A DNA stretch of 64,000 bases from Gordonia aichiensis NBRC 108223 (GCF_000332975.1 NZ_BANR01000004.1:1-64000); one strand, 5' to 3'; numbered from the stretch's first letter, positions 44,313 to 55,635 are shown. Notes: a model not told the origin generated them from the sequence alone. Translations and numbers: made by a program.

Positions 44313-45689
44313 TCACATCCGCTCGGCAACCCGGCGGGCGGCCAATTGCACTGCCTCCCAGACCGTCGCGAACGGCGGTGCATAGGCGAGATCCATCTCG
44401 GCGAGATCGTCGACGGTCATCTCGCCCCACAGCGCTGCCGCGATGGTGTCGATGCGCTTACCTGATTGCGCTCCGCCGACGATCTGCGCACCCAGGATGC
44501 GTCGAGTCGTGGCGTCTGCGGTGAGCAGCACGGTGATCGGTGTGGCCTCGGACATGTAGCCGCTTGCGGTGTCGCTGTGCGTGATGAGCGTGAGGGCGTC
44601 ATGCCCGAATCGTGCGGCGACCTCGGTGTTCATGCCCGTGCGCGAGATCTCCAGATAGGTTGGGCCCGTCGAGAATCGGGTGATCGCCGTTGCCAGGACC
44701 CCGGCGAAGCGCTTGGTCTCGTCGCCGCCCAGATTGAAACCGCACACCCGCCCCTGCTTGTTGGCGTGTGTGCCCAGCGGCGCGAAGATCCGCTCGCCGG
44801 TCATCCTGTCGACCGACTCGCAACAATCGCCCGCTGCCCAAACACCGTCGGCAAGGCGTTGATGGTCGTCGGGAAGGTATCCGCCGTGGACTCCGATCGG
44901 TAATCCCGCAGCAGCACCCAGCGCCGTCGTCGATCGGACGCCCAGTGCCAGCACCACGACGTCGGCGTCGATCTTCTCCCCGGAAACCGTTGTGACAGAG
45001 CGAATCCGGCCGCTCGAGGATTCGGCGCTTGCGATGACTGTGTCGGTCAAGACCGTGACGCCTGCGGCTCGCATGCCGTCCTCGATGCGATCACTCATCT
45101 CCGGGTCGAGCTTGCTCATCACCCTGGTACGCGTGGCGAGGGTCGTGTCGAAGCCACGCTCGGCCAATGCTTCCGCCATTTCAACGCCGATATAACCGCC
45201 GCCGATCACCACTCCTCGACGACCTGAACCAGCGATCAGGTCGAGCCAATAGCGTGCGTCGTCAAGGGTTTTGGCCGGGTGGACGCCCTCGATCAACGCG
45301 CCGGTGCTGTCGCGAGCCCACGCGGGAATGATGGCCTGCGCGCCGGTGCACAACACGAGTTGGTCGTAGGAGATCTCGGACGATTCGTCGAACTCCGACG
45401 TCGCCGAGACGACCTTCCGCTGACGATCGATGGCGGTGACCGTCATCCCCATACGGAGATCGACGCCGAGCTCTCGGTGCTGCTGCGCGCTCCGTGCGAT
45501 GAGGTCGGTGGCCGAATCGACGAGGCCGCCGACGAGGTAGGGGATACCGCAGGCCGAGTACGAGGTGTCCGACGTCTGCTCGAGCGCGACCACCTCGATG
45601 GCGCGGCCGGTCACCTCTGCTGTTCGAAGCGCCTGGTGAGCGGCGCTCATTCCGGCGGCGTCCGCCCCGACCACGACGATGCGTTCCAC
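44313..45689 (-). CDS. FAD/NAD(P)-dependent disulfide reductase, CoA-disulfide reductase or NADH oxidase-like
   Basis: The 458-residue flavoprotein has the FAD motif VVVGADAAGMSAA at the N-terminus, the single redox cysteine in YSACGIPYLVGG, LVLCTGAQAIIP, the NAD(P) motif VVIGGGYIGVEMAEALAERG, and the second FAD motif VWAAGDCCES. A C-terminal dimerisation domain follows. This matches the single-cysteine class that includes CoA-disulfide reductase and NADH oxidase/peroxidase. GTG 45689 is chosen because TAGCGT lies 7 nt upstream; the GTG at 45698 lies within that box. Confidence 0.87.
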   Translation of the reverse strand: MERIVVVGADAAGMSAAHQALRTAEVTGRAIEVVALEQTSDTSYSACGIPYLVGGLVDSATDLIARSAQQHRELGVDLRMGMTVTAIDRQRKVVSATSEFDESSEISYDQLVLCTGAQAIIPAWARDSTGALIEGVHPAKTLDDARYWLDLIAGSGRRGVVIGGGYIGVEMAEALAERGFDTTLATRTRVMSKLDPEMSDRIEDGMRAAGVTVLTDTVIASAESSSGRIRSVTTVSGEKIDADVVVLALGVRSTTALGAAAGLPIGVHGGYLPDDHQRLADGVWAAGDCCESVDRMTGERIFAPLGTHANKQGRVCGFNLGGDETKRFAGVLATAITRFSTGPTYLEISRTGMNTEVAARFGHDALTLITHSDTASGYMSEATPITVLLTADATTRRILGAQIVGGAQSGKRIDTIAAALWGEMTVDDLAEMDLAYAPPFATVWEAVQLAARRVAERM

Positions 45690-45734
45690 GTGCGTCACGC
45701 TACCCGCGCTGCGTCAGCCGACGCTCGTGGGAGG

Positions 45735-45845
45735 TCAGTGGTCGGTGCACACGGCCTTACCGACGACAATCCCGATCCCCGCAACCATGAGCGGCAGAGC
45801 GACGAGCACAGAGACCAGGAGAACTACTGTCTGCATACCTCCCAT
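45735..45845 (-). CDS. Possible 36-residue single-span membrane protein
   Basis: A short minus-strand frame encodes MGGMQTVVLLVSVLVALPLMVAGIGIVVGKAV-type sequence, mostly one hydrophobic helix. GGAG lies very close upstream. It lies in the otherwise empty 45690-46085 interval. Low confidence. Confidence 0.3.
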   Translation of the reverse strand: MGGMQTVVLLVSVLVALPLMVAGIGIVVGKAVCTDH

Positions 45846-45961
45846 GCTCCGCTCGTTCGCGCACGACGTCGCGCTGACCAGGCCTAACGTAGCGAGCTTC
45901 ACAAATGGTACGGGCGACGCATTCTCGGTGGGATCTCCGCGAATTCGTCGCGAATGACGGA

Positions 45962-46020
45962 ATGGGCCGGAACCCGCGCGAGACGAGGATCGCCCGTTCG
46001 CACAAGGGGTTCCGGCCCAT
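45962..46020 (-). terminator. Terminator-like inverted repeat downstream of leuA
   Basis: Perfect 14-nt arms (45962-45975 and 46007-46020, core GGGCCGGAACCC) flank a 31-nt loop, 66 nt past the leuA stop. The rest of the 45846-46085 interval holds nothing I can identify. Confidence 0.65.
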
Positions 46021-46085
46021 GCCGGGCACGGTCGACGGCGGGGGTTACCCACCGTCTCCGTGAGTTCATCGGTGAGAGAGGGAGG

Positions 46086-48140
<2,055 letters not shown>

Positions 48141-49751
48141 TCAGGGGTCCTCGGGGGCATGGACGACGGCGCGGTGCGTACGCAGGGTGCTGCGGATTCC
48201 CGGCGCGATCGGTGATGACGGATCGGTGCGGTAACACCAGTCCAGGGCCTCGTAGCCGACGCGACAGAGCGCAATGTGCCGCGGCCACCGTTGCGCGGCC
48301 CACTCGGGTTCGTCACCGGCGCTGTCGGTTGCGCTCATCTCGGCTTCGAGCAGTGACCACTGCAGATCGCGCCGTACGGCGAGCATGTGGTCGGAGCCGA
48401 TCGGAGAGTGGGCTGAGTCGTCGAGAAGATGGTCGACGTTGTCGAGGACGTCGGCGTCGGCACGCGCCCATGTGTGACGATGCGCGCGGGGAAGCAGCCA
48501 CAGCAAAGCCGCGACAGCCAGTCCGACGCCGAGCAGCGTCTCCAGGAATCGATCTCGGACGGGGATGGTGATGTCGGAGTCGGGGGTGCCCATCAGCATG
48601 GCAAGCGGGGTGATGAACGAGACTGCGATGCCGTAGCTGCCGACGATTGTCAGTTCGATGAGGACGTTGAGCGCCGTGATCACCACGACGAGCCACACCG
48701 TGGTGAGACCGAGGTGGTGGAGTCCGACGAAGATCACCAGGCCGACGATTGTCCCGGCCAGCCGGTGGGTGGCACGGACCACGCCGCGGATGCGGTCGGG
48801 GCCCAGTTGCAGGACAAGCACAGTGCCGAGGATCGCCCAGTCGGGCCGCGACAGGCCGATGGCGAGCGACGCCGCTCCCGCGACAAAGGCTGTGATCGCG
48901 ACGCGAGTGGTGGTGACGCGTGCATGGCTGTAGCGGTGGAGCGCGGCGGCCAGGCGATGCCGTACCGGCGGCCGTCGCATCGGTGGCGAGAGCGGACCCG
49001 GCGGCGCGACGTGGAACTGATGCAGCGATGTCCAGAGTCGTTGTGCCAGAGGGGTGTCGGTGGCAGCGGCGTCGTGCAGGACGGTCCACGCATTGAGTGT
49101 CGACATGGCCACACCGTGCCGACGCGCAGGGTCGGTGGACTGATTGTCGGCGAGGTAGGCGTCGATCGTCTCGATTGCGGCGAGCGTTGCCGCGGTCTGC
49201 GGGCCGTCCGGACGCCACAGTGCGGGGGCCATGCCGACAACGAGTGAGCCCAGCGCACCCGCGCAGGTCGCGACGACCAGCGCGTCGACGTCGACGCCGT
49301 GTCTGGTCACCACCGACGAGATGCACGCTGTGAGTACGAAGAAGAATGGTCCCGGCGGCCCGAGACGCATGGCGTTGACGGCGAACACCGACGCCGACGC
49401 CCAGGCCACGAGAGCAACGACCACCAGCAGCGAGACCACTGCGCCCGGTCGGGGGCCCGCGAAGTGTCCGAGCAGTCCGAAGGCGGCAGCGGCGGCGATC
49501 AACACGAGGGCTGCGAGCGTGATCACCCGCCACCGCACACGGTAAGGACGCTTCTCGCCGTAGAGGACCGCGAATGCGCCGAGTGCCGCGAGTAGGGCGT
49601 CACGCTCGTAGCCCGCTGCCAGTAGGGCGCATGCCGGTATCGCGAACGCGAGACCCGCTCGGATGGCCGCGGGCCAGCGTCCGCGAATGTCGGGGATCGC
49701 GAAGAGTATGCGGGTGGCCCGGGGTCGTGGTGGCGGCTGCGGGACGTGCAC
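48141..49751 (-). CDS. FUSC-family membrane protein
   Basis: The 536-residue protein has two blocks of about five or six transmembrane helices (about 28-180 and 290-420) separated by a soluble loop, and a C-terminal cytoplasmic part; the second block has the FUSC_2 pattern (LSRPDWAILGTVLVLQLGPDRIRGVVRATHRLAGTIVG). Relatives include aromatic acid exporters and fusaric-acid-resistance proteins. GTG 49751 follows TACTGT by 6 nt (leaderless pattern). Confidence 0.87.
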   Translation of the reverse strand: MHVPQPPPRPRATRILFAIPDIRGRWPAAIRAGLAFAIPACALLAAGYERDALLAALGAFAVLYGEKRPYRVRWRVITLAALVLIAAAAAFGLLGHFAGPRPGAVVSLLVVVALVAWASASVFAVNAMRLGPPGPFFFVLTACISSVVTRHGVDVDALVVATCAGALGSLVVGMAPALWRPDGPQTAATLAAIETIDAYLADNQSTDPARRHGVAMSTLNAWTVLHDAAATDTPLAQRLWTSLHQFHVAPPGPLSPPMRRPPVRHRLAAALHRYSHARVTTTRVAITAFVAGAASLAIGLSRPDWAILGTVLVLQLGPDRIRGVVRATHRLAGTIVGLVIFVGLHHLGLTTVWLVVVITALNVLIELTIVGSYGIAVSFITPLAMLMGTPDSDITIPVRDRFLETLLGVGLAVAALLWLLPRAHRHTWARADADVLDNVDHLLDDSAHSPIGSDHMLAVRRDLQWSLLEAEMSATDSAGDEPEWAAQRWPRHIALCRVGYEALDWCYRTDPSSPIAPGIRSTLRTHRAVVHAPEDP

Positions 49752-50025
49752 CGCTCAACAGTAGGTCGGAGTGTGCGGGCGGGCGAGTGGCCGCACCTTG
49801 CCGGGCGACCGACTCGGCGACGGGGGTTCTGCCCGTTCTGTCGGATCGCAGGGGCGCAAATAGTACTTTGGCGTCGGCTGAAAGTCTCTTTGCCTGAGCA
49901 TTACTGGGTGTTCGCACTGCGAATTCTCAGGTACCGCTTAGCTTTTGGGGGTTTGCTTCGAGGGGCCGTCGGAACGTCGGCCGTCGCGCTCGATAGCGAG
50001 TGGGTGCCGAGAAAGGTAGAGACAC
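49752..50025. other. Divergent intergenic region, FUSC / hemophore-like gene
   Basis: No gene is evident. It is AT-richer around 49855-49960 than the flanks and must hold the promoter of the hemophore-like gene; I cannot pick a unique -35/-10 pair. Confidence 0.4.
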
Positions 50026-50460
50026 ATGTCACGTTTGTTCACCGGAGCGACGACGCGTCGGATCACCCTGGCGTTGGCCGGTGTGGGCGTCGCCGGCGCG
50101 ATCGCCACGGGCGGAGTGGCCAACGCTGCTCCTGCTGCTCATCCCGCCAAGCCGGCGCCGGCGCAGACGACGCCGGTTCCCGGTACCAAGTGCACGCTCG
50201 CCGGAGTGGAGAAGGCATTGGCCAAGGAGGACCCGGCGCTGTGGAAGGACATCGAGTCGCATCCGCGTGCCAAGGAGCGGTTCGAGAAGACGATCGTGCT
50301 GACCCCGCAGCAGCGCAAGCAGCGCCGCGAGGAAATGCACAAAAGGCATCCCGAGCGCGCGCAGATCAAGAACTTCCTCCGCGACCATGGCCTTGCCAAG
50401 AAGGACCGTGTCGCGCATCGCGCCGCGATCAAGAAGGCGTTGGAGACCTGCTCCGGCTAA
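50026..50460 (+). CDS. Secreted hemophore-like (MHB domain) protein
   Basis: The 144-residue protein has a signal peptide (ITLALAGVGVAGAIATGGVANA, cleavage near ANA-AP) and an alpha-helical domain framed by two cysteines, TKCTLAGVEKALAKEDP and ALETCSG at the C-terminus. A Lys/Arg-rich LTPQQRKQRREEMHKRHPE stretch lies between. This is the pattern of mycobacterial hemophore-related (Rv0203-like) proteins. GAAAGG lies 9 nt before ATG 50026. Confidence 0.75.
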   Translation: MSRLFTGATTRRITLALAGVGVAGAIATGGVANAAPAAHPAKPAPAQTTPVPGTKCTLAGVEKALAKEDPALWKDIESHPRAKERFEKTIVLTPQQRKQRREEMHKRHPERAQIKNFLRDHGLAKKDRVAHRAAIKKALETCSG

Positions 50461-50475
50461 ATCGGCGAACGGTGA

Positions 50476-50545
50476 GTGGATACACGTGCATCTGACACGT
50501 GCACGGAAAGCTCCGCGCGCATCTGTCAGAAGCGCGTGTATCCAC
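50476..50545. terminator. Long imperfect inverted repeat between convergent genes
   Basis: Outer arms GTGGATACACG (50476-50486) and CGTGTATCCAC (50535-50545) are perfect and pairing continues through TCTGACA/TGTCAGA to a roughly 30-bp stem. It sits between the convergent hemophore-like and nitroreductase genes and probably ends both transcripts. Confidence 0.7.
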
Positions 50546-50554
50546 CGCGATCCG

Positions 50555-51118
50555 TCAGCCTTCGAACGGCTCGCCCCAGCGTCGGCTGAACGCGATCTCC
50601 TCGAGGGGCAGCCGCTCGCGTGGCCGCTCGTCGCGCTCGCGGATCTCGGCAGCCAGCGTCGACGGGTCGGCGAGATGGCCGACGGCGAGCATCGCCAGTG
50701 GCTTCTTGTCGGCCGGGATGTCGAAAGCTGTTGTCGCTGACTCCTTGTCGAACCCGGCAAGCGGATGGCCGTTGAGGCCGAGTGCCCCACACTGCAGGAT
50801 CATCTGCGCCAACGCCAGGCCGAGGTCGACGCCGCCGTAGAGGTCGGGTTTCGGATCCGACGGATCGTTGGTGGTGCACAACAGGATCAGGGCTCCCGCG
50901 GTCGGGGCCCACGTTGTGTTGCCGCGGTTGAGTGTGGCGGTCAAGGCGTCGAACGTCGCGTCGCCACGTAGTCCGACGACGAATCGCACCGGCTGCATCC
51001 TGCCCCAGGTGGGCGCCCACCGGCCGGCCTCGAGGATCTCGCGGACCTCGTCGGCCGACACGGTTGCGTTCGGGTCGTAGCCTCGGGCGCTCCAGCGTTG
51101 ACTGATCAGTTCATGCAC
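50555..51118 (-). CDS. Nitroreductase-family protein
   Basis: The 187-residue FMN-dependent protein has LISQRWSARGYDPNATVSADEVREILEAGRWAPTWGRMQPVRFVV at the N-terminus (flavin-binding Arg/Ser pair) and DLGLALAQMILQCGALGLNGHPLAGFD. Reduces nitro compounds or quinones with NAD(P)H; substrate unknown. Confidence 0.87.
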   Translation of the reverse strand: MHELISQRWSARGYDPNATVSADEVREILEAGRWAPTWGRMQPVRFVVGLRGDATFDALTATLNRGNTTWAPTAGALILLCTTNDPSDPKPDLYGGVDLGLALAQMILQCGALGLNGHPLAGFDKESATTAFDIPADKKPLAMLAVGHLADPSTLAAEIRERDERPRERLPLEEIAFSRRWGEPFEG

Positions 51119-51136
51119 CGTGCCGACGGTACTGCG

Positions 51137-52678
51137 TCAGGCAGACGGTGACTGCGTCTGTTCGAGCTGGTTGACGGTTCGTGGTGTGCGCATGACCATC
51201 GCGAGGATCACGCCGAGTACTCCGAGTGCGATCACCGCGGCGAGCGACGCCGCATGGATACCGCTGACGAACGCCTCCTTGGCGGCGTCGGCCAGTTCGG
51301 CGCCCGCAGGCCCCATGTCGTGCGAGCGGTGCAAGGTCTCGCCGAGTGTGTCGCCGAATGACCAGCCGTCGTTGTGCTCGCGGAACATCAGGGTCGCGAG
51401 CGAGCCCAGCAGTGCCAGCCCCAGCGCCGTACCGAGCTCGAAGCTGGTCTCCGAGATGCCCGACGCCGCACCTGAGCGCTCCGCGGGTACCGATCCGACG
51501 ACGACGTCGGACACCAGCGAGAACTGAATGCCGTAGCCGATACCCGCGATCGAGGTGAACACGAGGTAGACCCAGAGCGGACTCGACGTCGTCAACCAGA
51601 GCAGCCCCAGGTTGCCGACAACGCCCAGTGCGACAGACCCGACGAATGCGGTGCGCATCCCGACGCGGCCGGCGATCCGCGTGGCCCCGATGGAGAACAC
51701 CGCGACGGCGATCGCCATCGGGAGTCCGGCTAGAGCGGCGTCGAGGACGTCGAAATCACGCACGGATTGCAGGTAGACGCCCGTCAGATACGACATGCCG
51801 CCGAGCGCCATCATTCCGACCAGTGCCACCGACACCGCTGCACTGAACTGCACGTTCTTGAACAGTTTGAGGTCGAGTAGCGGTGCGGCGATGCTGCGCT
51901 GGTGGACGAGGAAGATCGCGAACATCACGACGCCGACAACGCCGATGGCAGCAACGGGAGCGGTGACGCCTTCGGACGCCATGGTCTTGATGGAGTACAC
52001 CACCGGCAGGATCGCGAGCAGGGAGAGACCGACACCGACGAAGTCGAACGGGTCACCTGTCCCTGCGCGATACTCCGGAATGAGTTTGGGCGCGAGCAGG
52101 AACAGCACGGCGAGCACCGGCACATTGATCAGGAAGACGACGCCCCACCAGAAGTGGTGCAGCAGAACGCCTCCGACGACCGGTCCGATGGCAGAGCCGC
52201 CCGCGAACGCCGCGGTCCACACGCCGATCGCCCGACCGCGGGACTTGGCGTCGGGGAACATGTTGGCGATCAGTGACAGGCTCGACGGCATCAGCGTCGC
52301 ACCGCCGACGCCCATCAGGGCACGCGCCGCGATCAGGATGCCTGCGGTGGGGGCGAATGCGGCGATCACCGAGGCGATACCGAACAGCCCGGCACCAGCC
52401 AGCAGTATGCGCCTGCGGCCGATGCGGTCGCCGACGTTGCCCATCGTGATGAGCAGGCCGGCGATGAGGAAGCCGTAGATGTCGAGGATCCACAACTGCT
52501 GCGCCGCGCTCGGATCGAGGGCGTCGGTGATCGCGGGAATCGCGAGGTAGAGGACCGAGAAGTCCATCGACACCAGCAGGACCGGGAGGGTCAGTACGGC
52601 CAGTCCCCACCACGCGCGTCGATCGGCGCCCGGTTGTTCGCGGGTGCGCTTCTCGGACGGACGGATGCGGACGGACAT
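51137..52678 (-). CDS. DHA2-family MFS drug efflux transporter (14 TM)
   Basis: The 513-residue protein has fourteen predicted helices, motif A GNVGDRIGRRRILLAGAG, motif C-like GSAIGPVVGGVLLHHFWWGVVFLINVPV and the DHA2-type start LTLPVLLVSMDFSVLYLAIPAI. This is the LfrA/SmvA class of proton-driven multidrug exporters. ATG 52678 has AAGGAGAG upstream. A TetR gene is divergent with tandem operator-like repeats between, matching the lfrA/lfrR arrangement. Confidence 0.9.
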   Translation of the reverse strand: MSVRIRPSEKRTREQPGADRRAWWGLAVLTLPVLLVSMDFSVLYLAIPAITDALDPSAAQQLWILDIYGFLIAGLLITMGNVGDRIGRRRILLAGAGLFGIASVIAAFAPTAGILIAARALMGVGGATLMPSSLSLIANMFPDAKSRGRAIGVWTAAFAGGSAIGPVVGGVLLHHFWWGVVFLINVPVLAVLFLLAPKLIPEYRAGTGDPFDFVGVGLSLLAILPVVYSIKTMASEGVTAPVAAIGVVGVVMFAIFLVHQRSIAAPLLDLKLFKNVQFSAAVSVALVGMMALGGMSYLTGVYLQSVRDFDVLDAALAGLPMAIAVAVFSIGATRIAGRVGMRTAFVGSVALGVVGNLGLLWLTTSSPLWVYLVFTSIAGIGYGIQFSLVSDVVVGSVPAERSGAASGISETSFELGTALGLALLGSLATLMFREHNDGWSFGDTLGETLHRSHDMGPAGAELADAAKEAFVSGIHAASLAAVIALGVLGVILAMVMRTPRTVNQLEQTQSPSA

Positions 52679-52746
52679 GACTACTGCTCTCCTTCGACAG
52701 TTCAGGTGGATGCGAGTGGCGTGGCAAGCGGCCTGTGAGGGCACAC

Positions 52747-52794
52747 GCGTACGCCGTACGCATCGACGGTACGGTCATGAGTACGCTGTACGCA
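52747..52794. promoter_or_regulatory. Tandem TetR operators between efflux pump and tetR
   Basis: GTACGCYGTACGCA occurs twice in direct orientation at 52749-52762 and 52781-52794 (32 bp apart, about three helical turns). The first extends into a perfect 7-1-7 palindrome, GCGTACG-C-CGTACGC. Likely binding sites for the adjacent TetR protein. Confidence 0.7.
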
Positions 52795-52826
52795 AGTGAG
52801 TTATTCCCCGTAGACGAGGAGAAACG

Positions 52827-53501
52827 GTGACCGACGATCGAGCGCCCAAGCTCACGTCCGCCGTCATCGTCGACACCGCTATCGACGTCGCCGATCGGGA
52901 TGGACTGCCCGCGCTGTCGATGCGGCGCATCGCCGAGGAACTCGGGGTGGGTGCGATGTCGCTCTACCGGCACATTGCCGACAAGGACGCGCTGCTCGAG
53001 GCCATGGCCGAGGAGATCGGTCGTCGATTTCCGTACCCCGTCGACGAGCCTGGGCCGTGGACGTGGCGGGAGCGGGTTGCGATCGCGGTCGACGTCGACT
53101 GGGAGCTCTACCGACGGCATCCCTGGGTGGTGCTGGCCTACTCCGCGCCCCGGTACAGCTTCGGCGTCGACGCACTCGAAGGTCTCGACTGGCTCGCCGC
53201 GGGTTTCACCGACCTCGGCGTCGACATCACCACCGCGACCGAGATGGCGCTCGCAGTGTGGAACTACGTCAACGGAATCGCGTTGGTGCAGGTCAGTGAG
53301 CAGCTACTCGATGCGACACCCGGCGAGCGTTCGAGTGGACTGGCCGAACTCATCGACGGGCGAGTCGAGTCACGGCTAACCCGACTGTCGACGTTGTCCG
53401 AGGCTCCCGACGCCGCGCGGTTGAACGATCCGCGCGCGTTGCTCGACGCAGGCATCGACTACCTGTGCGCGGGCTTCGAGGCGAGAGCGGCGTCGTCGTA
53501 G
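52827..53501 (+). CDS. TetR-family repressor of the efflux pump
   Basis: The 224-residue protein has an N-terminal HTH (IAEELGVGAMSLYRHIADKDALLEAMAEEIG, about 33-63) and a TetR_C-type ligand domain. GAGGAGAAAC lies just before GTG 52827. Position and the shared intergenic repeats suggest that it represses the DHA2 pump and itself. Confidence 0.88.
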   Translation: MTDDRAPKLTSAVIVDTAIDVADRDGLPALSMRRIAEELGVGAMSLYRHIADKDALLEAMAEEIGRRFPYPVDEPGPWTWRERVAIAVDVDWELYRRHPWVVLAYSAPRYSFGVDALEGLDWLAAGFTDLGVDITTATEMALAVWNYVNGIALVQVSEQLLDATPGERSSGLAELIDGRVESRLTRLSTLSEAPDAARLNDPRALLDAGIDYLCAGFEARAASS

Positions 53502-53539
53502 CGGGTGCCCGCGCCGGGGGTGCACGGCCTGCTGGCGCT

Positions 53540-53660
53540 GGAAGTGGGGGAAGGGCTGCGTGGCGCGGCGAAAAGTAGGGGAAGGGTTGCGTGGCGCGGC
53601 GAAAAGTGGGGGAAGGGCTGCGTGGCGCGGCGAAAAGTAGGGGAAGGGTTTCTTCCGCGG
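53540..53660. repeat. 31-bp tandem repeat array A
   Basis: About 3.5 copies of a 31-bp unit, starting TGGCGCGGCGAAAAGT at 53561, 53592 and 53623, with alternate A/G and T/C variants. Noncoding; 31 is not a multiple of three, so no frame is conserved. Confidence 0.9.
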
Positions 53661-53729
53661 CTTTTGTGCCTTTGCGCTGGTTGTTTTTAGGGGAGATGAC
53701 CAATACCAGGGGAAAAGTCTCGCACGGCC

Positions 53730-53975
53730 GCTGAATCTCGCGGAAGAGTCCCGCTCGCCCGCTGAATCTCGCGGAAGAGTCCCGCTCGCCCGCTGAATCT
53801 CGCGGAAGAGTCCCGCTCGCCCGCTGAATCTCGCGGAAGAGTCCCGCCCGCCCGCTGAAACCCGCGGAGAAGCCCCGCCCGCCCCGCCGAAACCCGCGGA
53901 GAAGCCCCGCACGGCCGCTGAAACCCGCGGAGAAGCCCCGCCCGCCCCGCTGAAACCCGCGGAAACAACTCGACG
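53730..53975. repeat. 31/32-bp tandem repeat array B
   Basis: Eight copies begin at 53730, 53761, 53792, 53823, 53854, 53886, 53917 and 53949. The first four share GCTGAATCTCGCGGAAGAG; the last four share GCTGAAACCCGCGGAGAAG or a near match. Period 31 with occasional 32. The open frames across the array rotate and are not accepted as coding. Confidence 0.92.
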
Positions 53976-54042
53976 CCCCGGACCCCCACCCGAACCGAAC
54001 TACGACGCCACACCGCGTGCGGCTCAACCCCGAACCCCGGCC

Positions 54043-55485
54043 TCACATCGCGTGCGGGTACACCGTCAGCATGTGGGCGCCGAACCAGGCGCTGCCGATC
54101 ACCATCGGAACGACGACGGCCATGGCGACCGAGGTCTTCTGCCGCGCCAGCGCGATGGCGAGCGGCAGCAGCAGGACGAACGCGGGGAGCAGTAGTCGTG
54201 GTCGGCTGATCATCAGCCCGCTCGAGAGCACGATCGACGCCACGATCAATGTTCCGTACAGCAGAACCGGCCACGGCAGTCGGGACCAGAAGGCAACGAC
54301 GACCATCACGAGCGTCGTGATGATGATCCACGCCGTCGCGACCGAGGCGACCTCGCCGGAGTTCACCAGAGCGTCGTTGACGAAGTTGAAGGTGACGACG
54401 CCGCCGTCGATTCTGGTGTCCCAGCCCTCGGTCTGAATGCGGAACCAGCCGGTGGGTGAACCAGTATGGGCCCAGACGACCGCGAGGTAGCCGAGATATC
54501 CGAGCGGACTGAGGACGAGGGCGAGCCAGAGGTACGCACCACTGCCGTGACGGGATCGCCACGAGCGGGCATCGCGATCGCGCACGAGCGTCATCGCTGC
54601 GGCGAGCATGACGACGCCGATGATGACGACGGCGGTCGGTCGCACGGTCCCCGCGAGACACGCCGCGATTCCCGCGAGCATCCAGTTGCGTTCGAGTACC
54701 CCGACCAAGGCCCACACCGTGAGCGCGCAGAACAACGCCTCCGTGTAGGCCATGTTGAGCACGACGGACATCGGCGTCGCGGCCAGGATCGCGACGAGAT
54801 ACAGGCCGACGCGCTCCGGGTCGACCGCCGTCCCGCGGGTCAGTGGCGACCGGGTGCCCATGGCGCGCACGCAGTCGGCTCCCAGCCGCGCGGCCCCGAC
54901 GGCGGTCAGGCAGCCGAGCACGACGTTGAGTGAGATCGCCGCACCGAACGGAGTGACCAGCGGAAGCTTGGCGATCCAGCCGACCAGGTACGGGTACCCC
55001 GGGAAGAAGGCGTACGCAGTGTCGGCGGTGTGTAGGCCGCGAGCGTCGGTGAGCGAGTACGGCACGTCACCGTAGCCGTGCTCGGCGATGGCGAGCATCC
55101 ACTTGCCATCCCACGCCGACAACGCGTTTCCGACGCTTGTCTCGCGCAGTTGCGCGAACCGCCCGAGCACCAGCAGCCCGACGATCCGGATCGCGATGAA
55201 CACACCGACCGCCGACACCCAATAGGGCAGGGAGTCGTCGTGGCGACTTCGCTCGGCGGTCTCGACCCGACTCTCCTTCGACGCACCCGCCCGCCCACCG
55301 GGTGACTCGACGATCCGACGATCCGACGACTCGGCGGCCGAGTCTGCGGAGGAACCTGTGGTCCGCTCGGGCGAAGACGTGGCCCGACCCGCCGACCCGC
55401 CGCGGCGCGTCGCGCGGGACTCGACAACCGCCTTCCTGGCACGGCGTTGGCTCTTCGCCTCTCCGACGTCGGTCTCGCTCGTCAC
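54043..55485 (-). CDS. PIG-V-like integral membrane mannosyltransferase
   Basis: The 480-residue protein has a long charged, Ser/Arg-rich cytoplasmic N-terminus (about 1-85) and then about nine to ten helices with the GT-C signature SAWDGKWMLAIAEHGY after the first helix, where the catalytic Asp sits, and AFFPGYPYLVGWIA. This matches actinobacterial PIG-V/GPI-mannosyltransferase-2-like proteins that use polyprenyl-phosphomannose. GTG 55485 is chosen because TAACAT lies 7 nt upstream (leaderless pattern). It is divergent from ask. Confidence 0.83.
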   Translation of the reverse strand: MTSETDVGEAKSQRRARKAVVESRATRRGGSAGRATSSPERTTGSSADSAAESSDRRIVESPGGRAGASKESRVETAERSRHDDSLPYWVSAVGVFIAIRIVGLLVLGRFAQLRETSVGNALSAWDGKWMLAIAEHGYGDVPYSLTDARGLHTADTAYAFFPGYPYLVGWIAKLPLVTPFGAAISLNVVLGCLTAVGAARLGADCVRAMGTRSPLTRGTAVDPERVGLYLVAILAATPMSVVLNMAYTEALFCALTVWALVGVLERNWMLAGIAACLAGTVRPTAVVIIGVVMLAAAMTLVRDRDARSWRSRHGSGAYLWLALVLSPLGYLGYLAVVWAHTGSPTGWFRIQTEGWDTRIDGGVVTFNFVNDALVNSGEVASVATAWIIITTLVMVVVAFWSRLPWPVLLYGTLIVASIVLSSGLMISRPRLLLPAFVLLLPLAIALARQKTSVAMAVVVPMVIGSAWFGAHMLTVYPHAM

Positions 55486-55635
55486 CACAGCGATGTTAGG
55501 TGACTCGCGTGGTCTACAGCACGGCTGAGGCGTCCCGCACCACCACGCCGTGGCCGGTCGGAACGCCGTCGGTAAGGTTGTCTCGGCAGTCAAGGAAGAA
55601 AACCCGACGTCGAACCCTGCCGGGAGGTTATCTAC

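Noticed and set aside
49746..50495. 249-codon frame overlapping the hemophore-like gene
   Set aside because: Overlaps the well-supported secreted protein in another frame and has no domain or signal.
53350..54027. Minus-strand open frames across the 31-bp repeats
   Set aside because: The repeat period is not a multiple of three, the translated products are Arg/Gly/Ser repeats in rotating frames, and no start signal is present.
55489..55635. Lysine riboswitch upstream of ask
   Set aside because: The interval is only 147 bp and none of the conserved L-box segments is visible.
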